Source of the DNA: Microbacterium sp. W4I20
GTDB taxonomy: Bacteria > Actinomycetota > Actinomycetes > Actinomycetales > Microbacteriaceae
Assembly: GCF_030816505.1 (NCBI RefSeq)
Contig: NZ_JAUSYB010000001.1
Span: 2,418,001-2,482,000 of the forward strand
Direction: 5' to 3'
Length of the DNA stretch: 64,000 nt
Position 1 is the first letter of the stretch. Each line of letters starts with the position of its first letter. A program made the position numbers and the translations under genes. Below the pieces are notes generated by a model. The model saw only the letters and a list, made by a program, of their open reading frames with translations. It made no database searches and was not told the DNA's origin. Below are positions 50,951-59,178 of the stretch, in pieces.

Positions 50951-52360
50951 TCATGCGCCCGCCTCCGGCACGATCGCCGCGCGCCCGGCATCCGTCCGCA
51001 TCCGTGGCGCGAGCACCGCTGCCGCCGCCGCGATCACGCCCGCCAAGATGAACACGCCCGTGAATGGGTCGGCGACCGACACCAGCGCGGTGAACAGCGA
51101 TCCGGTCACCGCGAGGGCGAGCGCGCTCCCGAACGAGTCGGCGACGGTCATGGCGCCGCTGTTGAATCCCTGGTTCTCGGGGGTCGACAGCGCGAGCGTC
51201 AGCGCACTCGAGCGCGGACTCATCAACCCCATCCCGACACCGGCGACGACCCAGGCCACCGCGACGAACGCGGCATCCCACCCGAAGCCCGCCGTCGCGA
51301 CGGTCAGCAGGATGCCGACGAACACCAGCACCGTGCCCGCCCGCACCGCGGTGACGCTCGAGAGCCGGGCACCCATCCGCCCCTGCACCGTCGCCGCAGC
51401 CGACCACGCGAGGGCACCGCCGGTCAGCGAGAGCCCGGCGAGGGTCGGGGTGAGGTCGTAGCGGTCGGTGAGCAGGTACGGCAGGTAGACCTGTGCACCG
51501 AAGAAGGCCGCGGCGGCGAGCCCCCGCACCAGAATGACCGACGGCAGACCCCGTCGGGCGCGCAACGTGCCCCGAGGAACGAGCGGCCGGACGGCGACGA
51601 GGGCGACGACGATCGCGACCCCGGCGAGCACGGGCCCGACCGCGGGGATGTCGCCGACCAGGTTCAGGGCGAGCACGGCGACGGCGGCGAGCACCGACCA
51701 CCCCAGCCGGCCGAAGGCCCACGGCACCGACGCGTCGCCGTCGTTCGCCAGCCCGCGGAGAGCCGGGATGACCATCAGCAGCGCCACGAGCACCAGGATG
51801 ACCACGCCGAGGAAGACCCAGTGCCAGCTCCAGAGCTCGGTCACCGCGCCCGCGACCGTCGGGCCGATCAGCGACGGGATCACCCAGGCGGCCGCGAAGC
51901 CGGCGAAGATCGCGGGATGCAGCGCCTGCGGATAGACCCGGGCGACCACCACGTACAGCGCGACCGTGAGCGCTCCGCTGCCGAGTCCCTGGGCGAAGCG
52001 GCCGGCGACGAGCACCTCCATGGTCGGCGCGAAGCCGGCGATGAGCAGGCCGACGACGAACATCACGACCGAGGTGTACAGCGGGGCGACCGGGCCGCGG
52101 CGATCCGCCCAGTTCCCGGCGATCACCATGCCGATCACGCTGGTCGCCAGCGGTCCCGCGAAGGCCAGTGCGTACAGCCGCTCCCCGTCGAGGTCGGCGC
52201 TGACCGTCGGCATCACCGTCGTCACGGCCAGGGACTCGAACGCCCCGAGGAAGACGAGCGCGCAGGCGCCGATGGTGATCCAGAGGTAGTCGCCGCCCAG
52301 GATGCGGGGCGCCGCGGCATCCGGCGGGGCTGTCGCTGTCGTTTCCGTTGTCATGATCAT
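50951..52360 (-). CDS. MFS multidrug transporter (DHA2/QacA-like)
   Basis: 469 aa, about fourteen membrane segments. [22 protein letters not shown] is the DHA2 segment 1 text; loop motif [52 protein letters not shown]. Likely exports a redox-active drug or pigment. Divergent from soxR with a SoxR-type promoter directly upstream. Confidence 0.9.
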   Translation of the reverse strand: MIMTTETTATAPPDAAAPRILGGDYLWITIGACALVFLGAFESLAVTTVMPTVSADLDGERLYALAFAGPLATSVIGMVIAGNWADRRGPVAPLYTSVVMFVVGLLIAGFAPTMEVLVAGRFAQGLGSGALTVALYVVVARVYPQALHPAIFAGFAAAWVIPSLIGPTVAGAVTELWSWHWVFLGVVILVLVALLMVIPALRGLANDGDASVPWAFGRLGWSVLAAVAVLALNLVGDIPAVGPVLAGVAIVVALVAVRPLVPRGTLRARRGLPSVILVRGLAAAAFFGAQVYLPYLLTDRYDLTPTLAGLSLTGGALAWSAAATVQGRMGARLSSVTAVRAGTVLVFVGILLTVATAGFGWDAAFVAVAWVVAGVGMGLMSPRSSALTLALSTPENQGFNSGAMTVADSFGSALALAVTGSLFTALVSVADPFTGVFILAGVIAAAAAVLAPRMRTDAGRAAIVPEAGA

Positions 52361-52361
52361 G

Positions 52362-52392
52362 ACGCTAGGACTTCAACTAAGGTTGAGGTCAA
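52362..52392 (-). promoter_or_regulatory. SoxR-type promoter with 19-bp spacer
   Basis: Reading the minus strand: -35 TTGACC (52392-52387), 19-bp spacer, -10 TAGCGT (52367-52362). The overlong 19-bp spacer is the hallmark of MerR-family activation. The spacer holds the imperfect dyad ACTTCAAC...GTTGAGGT (52370-52389), close to the SoxR box CCTCAAGTTAACTTGAGG. Confidence 0.8.
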
Positions 52393-52417
52393 GCGGATCG
52401 GGCGGAAGGCAGGCAGC

Positions 52418-52894
52418 ATGCCCCAGTTGGACGGCGACAAGGACCGTCGCCTCACGATCGGCGAGGTCTCCCGGCGCAGCGGAGTCGCAGCATCCGCCCT
52501 CCACTTCTACGAGCGCAACGGCCTGATCTCGTCCGAGCGCACGTCGGGCAATCAGCGCCGCTACTCCCGCACCACGCTGCGCCGCGTCGCGTTCATCCGG
52601 GTGTCGCAGCGCGTCGGCATCCCGCTGAAGGACATCCGCGCGGCCCTCGAATCACTCCCCGAAGGGCGGACGCCCACGAAGCAGGACTGGGCGCGCCTGT
52701 CGCAGCAGTGGCGCGACGAGCTCGACGCGCGCATCCGACAGCTCGAGCACCTCCGCGGCGACCTCGACGGCTGCATCGGATGCGGATGCCTGAGCCTCAC
52801 GTCGTGCGCGCTGCAGAACCCCGGGGACGTGCTCGGGCAGCGAGGAGCGGGCCCGATCCGCTGGCTCGCGAAGGACGAGTCGGTCGACGCCTGA
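52418..52894 (+). CDS. soxR: Redox-sensitive regulator SoxR
   Basis: 158 aa, standard SoxR length. Mer[42 protein letters not shown], dimer helix, then the [2Fe-2S] cysteines C119, C122, C124 and C130 in [12 protein letters not shown]. The iron-sulfur cluster senses redox-cycling drugs. In actinobacteria SoxR controls efflux pumps and quinone or NADPH reductases, exactly the divergent neighbours here. Confidence 0.95.
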   Translation: MPQLDGDKDRRLTIGEVSRRSGVAASALHFYERNGLISSERTSGNQRRYSRTTLRRVAFIRVSQRVGIPLKDIRAALESLPEGRTPTKQDWARLSQQWRDELDARIRQLEHLRGDLDGCIGCGCLSLTSCALQNPGDVLGQRGAGPIRWLAKDESVDA

Positions 52895-52900
52895 CGCGGA

Positions 52901-54025
52901 TCAGGCTCCGCGAACCGGCAGAAAATGCGTCGGGGTCGGAACCTGCGCCTCGTGACGGATGCCGAGCGGGGCGCCCGTGCGCTCATCGAGGTCGAGCAGC
53001 GTGACCGTGTCGGACCGCTGCCCGGCGACGAGGAGTTTGCCCTCGTGCACGAGATGGTGGCGCGGCCAGTCCACTCCGGAGTCGGCGAGCGCGACCGACT
53101 CGAGCGCCTCGCCCCCGCCGCGGACCCGCAGGGCCGCGATCGTGTTGCTGCCGCGGAGGGCGGTGTACAGGAACTGCCCGTCGCGAGTGCGCGCGAGCTC
53201 GGCGGCGAAGTCGACGCCGACCTGCACGATCGGGCTCGACAGGGTCGATGACACGATGCTCCAGGTGCCGTCGGGGGCCGACGCGAGCGTGAACACCTCG
53301 CACGAGTACTCGGTCACCACGTGCAGGTGGCCGCTGGGATGCAGGACCATGTGGCGCGGTCCGGTGCCGAGCGGGAGCGCGACCTCGTGGTCGAGGACCA
53401 GTCCCGAGGTCGCCGAGCCGGCGCGCCAGAACCGAATCAGGTCGAAACCGAGATCGGTGGTGGCGATGCGGCCGTCCGGCAGGAAGACGGCGGCGTGCGC
53501 GTGCGAGACGCGGTCGCCTCCGGCATCGTGCGGGTCGGATGCTGCGACGCCATCGCCCGCGGGGGTCACGGCTGCGGCATCCGGGTCCTGGTCGCCGAAC
53601 AGGGCCGCGCGGAGCGCCGCCGCGGCATCCGCCTTCGTCTCCGCCGGCACGAGACGGCCCGCCGCATCGAGGCCGATCCGCACGACGCGTCCGTCTCCGT
53701 AGCAGCTCGCGATCAGCGAGGAGCCGTTCGGGGCGACCGCCAGGTGGCAGACGGACTGGCCGACCGCGACCGGGTCGCCGAGCGGCGACAGCGACGATTC
53801 GCCGGTGCGCGCGAAGGCCCGCACCTCGGAATCCCCTTCGAGCGCCGCGTAGACGACGTCGAGGGACGGATGCTGCGCCAACCACGACGGCGACGGCGTC
53901 TCGGCCACCACGCCGCGGTACGCCAGGGTGCTGGCCTCGCGGCCTTCGTCGCCGGCGAGCAGGCCGATACCCTCGGCCTGCCCGTCCATCGCGGGGCCGT
54001 AGCCGCCGAGCCAGAACCGTGTCAT
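52901..54025 (-). CDS. Lactonase-family beta-propeller protein (6-phosphogluconolactonase-like)
   Basis: 374 aa seven-bladed propeller of the YkgB/Pgl (PF10282) type: MTRFWLGGYGPAMDG, PSWLAQHPSLDVVYAALEG, SVCHLAVAPNGSSLIASCYGDG, GPRHMVLHPSGHLHVVTEY. No signal peptide. May hydrolyse 6-phosphogluconolactone in the pentose phosphate pathway, but many relatives have other lactone substrates. Ends 7 bp from the convergent soxR stop. Confidence 0.85.
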   Translation of the reverse strand: MTRFWLGGYGPAMDGQAEGIGLLAGDEGREASTLAYRGVVAETPSPSWLAQHPSLDVVYAALEGDSEVRAFARTGESSLSPLGDPVAVGQSVCHLAVAPNGSSLIASCYGDGRVVRIGLDAAGRLVPAETKADAAAALRAALFGDQDPDAAAVTPAGDGVAASDPHDAGGDRVSHAHAAVFLPDGRIATTDLGFDLIRFWRAGSATSGLVLDHEVALPLGTGPRHMVLHPSGHLHVVTEYSCEVFTLASAPDGTWSIVSSTLSSPIVQVGVDFAAELARTRDGQFLYTALRGSNTIAALRVRGGGEALESVALADSGVDWPRHHLVHEGKLLVAGQRSDTVTLLDLDERTGAPLGIRHEAQVPTPTHFLPVRGA

Positions 54026-54038
54026 GCGCGCGCTCCGG

Positions 54039-55325
54039 TCAGTCGACGAGGTCGTGGCGGACGATGACCTGGTCGCGCTCGGGGCCGACGCCGATCACCG
54101 AGATGCGGGTGTGGCTCATCTTCTCGAGTGCGAGCACGTAGTCCTGGGCGTTCTGCGGCAGATCCTCGAAGGTGCGCGCCTTCGAAATGTCCTCGCTCCA
54201 GCCGGGGAAGTACTCGAGGATCGGCTTGGCGTGGTGGAAGTCGGTCTGGTTGACCGGCACCTCGTCAAACCGCTCGCCGTCGACGTCGTACGCCACGCAC
54301 ACCGGGACCTGCTCGAGCCCGGTGAGGATGTCGAGTTTCGTGAGCACCAGGTCGGTGATGCCGTTGATGCGGGTGGCGTACCGGGTGATGGGCGCGTCGT
54401 ACCAGCCCACGCGGCGCGGACGGCCGGTCGTCGTGCCGAACTCGAAGCCCTGCTTGCGCAGCCATTCGCCCTGCTCGTCGAACAGCTCGGTCGGGAAGGG
54501 GCCCGAGCCGACACGGGTCGTGTACGCCTTGACGATGCCGACGATGCGGTCGAGCGCGCCGGGACCGACGCCGGAGCCGGTCGAAGCACCACCGGCGGTC
54601 GCCGACGACGACGTGACGAACGGGTAGGTGCCGTGGTCGATGTCGAGCATGGTGGCCTGGCCGCCCTCGAAGACGACGACCTCGTTCCGCTCGAGCGCCT
54701 CGGCGATCAGGTAGCCGGTGTCGGCGACCATCGGCCGCAGCCGGTCGGCGTACGACAGCAGGTCTTCGACGACCTCGTCGGCGGTGATCGCGCGGCGGTT
54801 GAAGATCTTCACCAGCAGGTGGTTCTTGTGGTCGAGGGCGCCCTCGACCTTCTGGCGCAGGATGTTCTCGTCGAAGATGTCCTGCACGCGGATGCCGACG
54901 CGGTTGATCTTGTCGGCGTAAGCCGGGCCGATGCCGCGGCCGGTGGTGCCGATCATCCGCTTGCCGAGGAAGCGCTCGGTGACCTTGTCGAGGGTGCGGT
55001 GGTACTGCGTGATGATGTGCGCGTTGGCGCTGACCTTGAGACGCGAGACGTCGATGCCGCGGGCGGCGAGCGCCTCGAGCTCGAAGAAGAGCACCTCGAG
55101 GTCGACCACGACGCCGTTGCCGATCACCGGCGTCACGCCGGGAGAGAGGATGCCGGACGGCAGCAGGTGCAGCGCGTACTTCTCGTCGCCGACGACGACG
55201 GTGTGTCCGGCGTTGTTGCCGCCGTTGAACTTCACCACCCAGTCGGTGCGCTCACCGAGAAGATCGGTGGCCTTGCCCTTTCCTTCGTCGCCCCACTGCA
55301 CGCCGACGATAACGATTCCTGGCAT
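54039..55325 (-). CDS. purA: Adenylosuccinate synthetase
   Basis: 428 aa, canonical length. [25 protein letters not shown] carries the GDEGKGK GTP loop and catalytic Asp; NNAGHTVV has the catalytic His; [22 protein letters not shown] and [11 protein letters not shown] are further signatures. Catalyses IMP + Asp + GTP to adenylosuccinate, the first committed step to AMP. AGGGGGGA precedes the ATG. Transcribed alone. Confidence 0.98.
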   Translation of the reverse strand: MPGIVIVGVQWGDEGKGKATDLLGERTDWVVKFNGGNNAGHTVVVGDEKYALHLLPSGILSPGVTPVIGNGVVVDLEVLFFELEALAARGIDVSRLKVSANAHIITQYHRTLDKVTERFLGKRMIGTTGRGIGPAYADKINRVGIRVQDIFDENILRQKVEGALDHKNHLLVKIFNRRAITADEVVEDLLSYADRLRPMVADTGYLIAEALERNEVVVFEGGQATMLDIDHGTYPFVTSSSATAGGASTGSGVGPGALDRIVGIVKAYTTRVGSGPFPTELFDEQGEWLRKQGFEFGTTTGRPRRVGWYDAPITRYATRINGITDLVLTKLDILTGLEQVPVCVAYDVDGERFDEVPVNQTDFHHAKPILEYFPGWSEDISKARTFEDLPQNAQDYVLALEKMSHTRISVIGVGPERDQVIVRHDLVD

Positions 55326-55433
55326 GGGTGTCCCCCCTGCTTTCGCCGGGTTTGCACCGGCTGATGGCTCGCCCTGTTCAGGCGTCCCCATCCTATCGAA
55401 GGGGTGGCGACGCTCCTCCGGCGCGGCCCCCTT

Positions 55434-55498
55434 CCGCTCCCGTGGCAGTTCCTGCGGGTTGAACGGCCTTGAAGCCGCAGGAAGTGCCACGGGAGCGG
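55434..55498. repeat. Hairpin repeat R2 copy 1
   Basis: 24-nt arms (55434-55457 and 55475-55498) complementary except at one position, 17-nt loop GTTGAACGGCCTTGAAG. The second copy at 56569 has the same arm and loop lengths. It sits between purA and the SUKH-like gene. Confidence 0.9.
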
Positions 55499-55526
55499 GG
55501 GGTGTCGCGGCCCTAGAGTGGCAGCC

Positions 55527-56561
55527 ATGTCACGGATGGCGCGCGAGCTCGCACAACACCGACCCGATTGGACTGCCGTGGCCGAGCGGCTGGAGCGCGC
55601 GTGGGCGTGGATGGAAGAGCAGGGGCATGGGCGTGACGCCGCCGCCGGGTACGTGTTGAGTCCCTACCCGGAGGACCGCATCGGCGCCGCACCCGCGTTC
55701 GTCGCCGGGCTGAGTCTCGACGGCTGGCTCGACGAGGGCGCTCCGGGGTATGCGCGCCTGCTGCCGATCGCCGAAGCATCCGGCGACGGCTCGCTCGTCG
55801 CGCTGTGGGCCGACGACCAGGATCGGATCCGCATCGTCGTGCTCGACTCCGACGGCGCCGGCTACGGAATCGCCGAGGACGACGCTGAGCTGCTCACGCT
55901 GCTCGCCGTCGGCTACGACGAGATCACCGCCATGACCCTGGGTGACCCGCCGGACGAGCCTCTTCCTCTGGAGTCACTCGCCCCGCTGCGCGCGTGGGTG
56001 CAGAACGAGTTCGGCGCTGAGCTTCCGGAGGAGTGGCGCGCGGTCGGCGACGACGAGTTCTCTGCGTGGCTCGACCGGCAGCTGGGCAGAGAGGCCACCG
56101 CGGTGGCGGCGCCGGATGGGAGCACCGCCGTCACGGGCGATGTCGTCGCCCTTCTGAGCATCCTCGGCGAACCGGACGGCGCCGAAGTCGCTGCGCGCGT
56201 GCAGGGTCTGATCGGCCGTGATCTGCCGAAGGGGCAGCTCCGTTCGTCCGGAGCGGCGCTGCGCAAGGCGGGCATCGAGGTCGAGTCGGACCGCCACGGA
56301 ATCAGCACGATCTGGATCCGCACCACCGAGCGAGCCACCGGGCCGATCGTCAAAGTCGCCGCCCCGGCGTACCCGAACCCGGCGGCGCTGATCGAGGGGC
56401 TGGACGACGGCTCCACGCGGGAGGAGACGCTCGCGCTCCTCGGAGAGCCGGAGAAGCAGGGGCCCACCTACGTGCGCTACGCCGTGGACGGACGCTACCT
56501 GCATCTGCAGTTCGACGACGGACTCCTCGCGCGGATCACCCTCATGGTCACCGCGCCCTGA
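55527..56561 (+). CDS. SUKH/SMI1-like protein with C-terminal small beta domain
   Basis: 344 aa from ATG 55527 (GTG 55518 also possible). Residues 10-135 resemble the SMI1/KNR4 (SUKH) fold: [58 protein letters not shown]. The centre is helical; the C terminus ([44 protein letters not shown]) looks like a domain often appended to SUKH proteins. SUKH proteins are commonly immunity proteins of toxin systems, but no toxin is adjacent, so this is tentative. Flanked on both sides by repeat R2. Confidence 0.65.
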   Translation: MSRMARELAQHRPDWTAVAERLERAWAWMEEQGHGRDAAAGYVLSPYPEDRIGAAPAFVAGLSLDGWLDEGAPGYARLLPIAEASGDGSLVALWADDQDRIRIVVLDSDGAGYGIAEDDAELLTLLAVGYDEITAMTLGDPPDEPLPLESLAPLRAWVQNEFGAELPEEWRAVGDDEFSAWLDRQLGREATAVAAPDGSTAVTGDVVALLSILGEPDGAEVAARVQGLIGRDLPKGQLRSSGAALRKAGIEVESDRHGISTIWIRTTERATGPIVKVAAPAYPNPAALIEGLDDGSTREETLALLGEPEKQGPTYVRYAVDGRYLHLQFDDGLLARITLMVTAP

Positions 56562-56568
56562 GGCCACC

Positions 56569-56633
56569 CCGCTCCCGTGGCCTCTTGTGCGGGTTGAGCG
56601 GCGTCGAAGCCGCAGAAAGTGCCACGGGAGCGG
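56569..56633. repeat. Hairpin repeat R2 copy 2
   Basis: Arms 56569-56592 and 56610-56633, 17-nt loop GTTGAGCGGCGTCGAAG. Same outer 14 bp and loop frame as copy 1, with several differences at the inner arm. Starts 7 bp after the SUKH-like stop. Confidence 0.9.
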
Positions 56634-56717
56634 AGGGGGTCGGGCATGGCGGAAAAGCGACGGATGCTGTCGCGCCAGGTGATCGCCGATGTCGGAGGCC
56701 CCTGTCAGGATCGGGGG

Positions 56718-57662
56718 ATGCCAGAAGCCACGTCGCACGAGCCCCTCGGCCGCACGGGCAGTCGACCGGCGGCGGCGGCGCCGAAGAAGCAGGGTCCGCT
56801 GGTCCTCATCGCCGCCCTGGTGACCGTGGTGCTCTGGGCGTCGGCATTCATCGGCATCCGCGGCGCCGGGCCGCACTATGACCCCGGCGCGCTCGCGCTT
56901 CTGCGCATGGCCGTCGGCACCCTGGTGCTCACGCTGATCGCCGTGCGCCACGGCATCCGTCTTCCCGAGCGTCGGCACTGGTGGCTCATCGCGGTGTGGG
57001 GCGTCGGCTGGTTCTGCGTGTACAACCTCGCCCTCAACAGCGCGGAGCGCTCACTCGACGCGGGTACCGCCGCCATGGTGGTGAACCTCGCCCCGCTCAT
57101 GGTGGTCGTCTTCAGCGGGCTGTTCCTGCGCGAGGGCTTCCCGAAGCCGCTCGTGATCGGAGCGCCCATCGCCTTCCTCGGCGTCGTGCTCATCGGTATG
57201 AACTCGTCCTCCAGCGAAGGACCCGACATCACCGGCCTCCTGCTCGCGCTCCTCGCGGCCGTGATGTACGCCGGCTGCACCCTGGTTCAGAAGCGCCTGC
57301 TCAGCGCCGGTGCCGATGCCACCACGCTCACCTGGCTCGGCGCGATCGCCGGCACGGTCGCTCTGTTGCCGTGGTCGGGCAGCCTCATCGGGGCGCTGCA
57401 ATCCGCGCCGCTCGACGCCACGCTGTGGGTGGTCTACCTCGGCATCTTCCCGACCGCGGTCGCGTTCACGACGTGGGCATACGTTCTGCAGCGCAGCACG
57501 GCCGGCCAGACCTCGGCGACGACCTACGTCGTGCCGGCCATCGCGATCCTGATGTCGTGGGCGATCCTCGGAGAGGTACCGACGCCGCTGATGTTCCTCG
57601 GCGGCGCGCTGTGCCTGCTCGGCGTGCTCGTCACCCGGATGCGGTGGAGCCGGCGCGCTTGA
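56718..57662 (+). CDS. DMT family (EamA) transporter
   Basis: 314 aa from ATG 56718; the frame is open further upstream but GGGGG directly precedes this ATG. Ten membrane segments in two EamA repeats: VLWASAFIGIRGAGPHYDPGALALLRMAVGTLVL and MYAGCTLVQKRLLSAGADATTLTWLGAIAG, with YVVPAIAILMSWAILGE near the end. Exports metabolites such as amino acids; substrate unknown. Confidence 0.9.
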   Translation: MPEATSHEPLGRTGSRPAAAAPKKQGPLVLIAALVTVVLWASAFIGIRGAGPHYDPGALALLRMAVGTLVLTLIAVRHGIRLPERRHWWLIAVWGVGWFCVYNLALNSAERSLDAGTAAMVVNLAPLMVVVFSGLFLREGFPKPLVIGAPIAFLGVVLIGMNSSSSEGPDITGLLLALLAAVMYAGCTLVQKRLLSAGADATTLTWLGAIAGTVALLPWSGSLIGALQSAPLDATLWVVYLGIFPTAVAFTTWAYVLQRSTAGQTSATTYVVPAIAILMSWAILGEVPTPLMFLGGALCLLGVLVTRMRWSRRA

Positions 57663-57678
57663 ACGCCCTTCGAGCGGT

Positions 57679-57739
57679 TTTCGAATCGCGCAAATGGCTG
57701 CTTCCGACGCGGTAAAACACCCATTTGCGCGATTCGAAA
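57679..57739. terminator. Long inverted repeat R3 between convergent genes
   Basis: 19-nt perfect arms (TTTCGAATCGCGCAAATGG, 57679-57697, with 57721-57739) around a 23-nt loop. Lies between the stops of the DMT and MscS genes and is T-rich on both outer edges, so it may act as a bidirectional terminator. AT content is higher than its surroundings. Confidence 0.7.
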
Positions 57740-57752
57740 TTGGGAAGAGGAC

Positions 57753-59177
57753 TTAGCGCTCGCCGATGACGTTCCGCGCGAGACCCAACTCGGCCAGCCG
57801 GGTCGCGGCGAGCGACCTCTTCAGCTCCAGCGCCTCGCCGATCTCGACCGCCAGGCGCGGACGGCTCTGGATCAGTGCGTCGACCGTCGACAGCGGAAGC
57901 ACGACGACCGTCAGGATCTCGCCAGCCACCGTCACCGCCTGCGTGCGCTCGCGCGTGAGGGCCGTGTGCCCGACGATGTCGCCCTTCTCCGCGGTCGCGA
58001 ACTCGATGCGTCCGCCGTCCGCGTCGATGGCCAGCACCGCCCGTCCCGACACCACTACGCGCACCTCGTCCGGTACGACGCCGCTCGGCAGCACGATCTC
58101 GCCGACCCCGAACCGCTCGAGCCGCGCACCGACGGTCACCGCCTCGATGTCGTCGTCGCGCAGATGCAGTGTGGGGGCGATCGCGGTGATCGCCTCGACC
58201 AGCCGCTGCGGTTCGGCGAGCGGATCGGTGGAGTCGCCGTCCAGCGCGAAACCACGCCGCCGCGCGGCGTACCAGAGCCAGGAGAGATACATCGACAGAG
58301 CCCGTGACGCGTCGGCGGGGCCCGCCACCGGGATCGACACCCCGTAGGCACCGGCACCGGAGTAGTCGACCGATGCCCGGTCTCCGGGAAGGCTCATCGG
58401 CAGGGCATCCGCGATCTCGACCAGCAGCCCCATGACCTCGTGCGGCGGGTCGTCGGTCGAGAACTTCACGGCGGTCTCGGCCGAGTACGGTCCGTCCGGC
58501 TGGCTCATGTTCGTGAAAGAAGCGCCGGAGAGCGTCGAGTTCGGCACGATCTGGATGCCGGCGCCGGTCTCGATGTGCACGGCGCGCCAGTTCACCTCGA
58601 CGACCCGGCCCTTCACTCCGCCGGTGTCGAGCCAGTCGCCGATCTTGAACGGCTGCTCGAACAGCAGCAGCAGCCCGGAGATCACCCCGCCCACGGCGTT
58701 CTGCAGCGCGAGTCCGATCACGATCGAGCCGACGCCGAGTGCGGTGAAGAGGCCGCCGACGTCGGCATCCCATACCCAGGAGAAGAGGAGCGCGAGCCCG
58801 ACGCCCACCAGGATCAGCCGGGCGATCTCGACGAAGATCGTCGGGATGCGTCCACGCCAGGAGTCCTGCTGGGCGTTGGCGAACAGCGCGACGTTGAACG
58901 ACGAGAGCACGAGCAGGATGACGAGGAACCCGAACACCGTGGCCACGACCCGCGTCCACACCTGATCCGCGGGCGACTGGATCGCGAAGGCCAAGAGCGC
59001 CAGCAGCGCGCCGGCGGGGATGACCCAGTTGCGAAGCATCCGCAGCGGCTTCGCCACGGGATTGCCGCGACGGGTCAGCGTTCCGATCAGCTCGGTGAGC
59101 ACGACGAGCAGCACGGGCACGCCGACCGCGAGCCCGATGACCCACCAGGCCCACCCGTCCGCGAACGCGTCGCCCAT
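57753..59177 (-). CDS. MscS-type channel fused to a cyclic nucleotide-binding domain
   Basis: 474 aa. Three membrane segments at about 10-30, 50-70 and 78-100, one more near 115, then the pore and beta domain: ALGVGSIVIGLALQNAVGGVISGLLLLFEQPFKIGDWL. Residues about 355-450 form a Crp-like cNMP-binding domain (KGDIVGHTALTRERTQAVTV as phosphate cassette), where His404 replaces the usual ribose-binding Glu while the Arg is kept. Such bCNG channels open or close on cyclic nucleotides. One base separates its ATG from the stop of the cyclase-like gene. Confidence 0.9.
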   Translation of the reverse strand: MGDAFADGWAWWVIGLAVGVPVLLVVLTELIGTLTRRGNPVAKPLRMLRNWVIPAGALLALLAFAIQSPADQVWTRVVATVFGFLVILLVLSSFNVALFANAQQDSWRGRIPTIFVEIARLILVGVGLALLFSWVWDADVGGLFTALGVGSIVIGLALQNAVGGVISGLLLLFEQPFKIGDWLDTGGVKGRVVEVNWRAVHIETGAGIQIVPNSTLSGASFTNMSQPDGPYSAETAVKFSTDDPPHEVMGLLVEIADALPMSLPGDRASVDYSGAGAYGVSIPVAGPADASRALSMYLSWLWYAARRRGFALDGDSTDPLAEPQRLVEAITAIAPTLHLRDDDIEAVTVGARLERFGVGEIVLPSGVVPDEVRVVVSGRAVLAIDADGGRIEFATAEKGDIVGHTALTRERTQAVTVAGEILTVVVLPLSTVDALIQSRPRLAVEIGEALELKRSLAATRLAELGLARNVIGER

Positions 59178-59178
59178 G

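Noticed and set aside
57679..57739. A tRNA gene, because of the TTCGAATC text
   Set aside because: No acceptor stem, anticodon stem or CCA-proximal pairing; it is a simple long inverted repeat.
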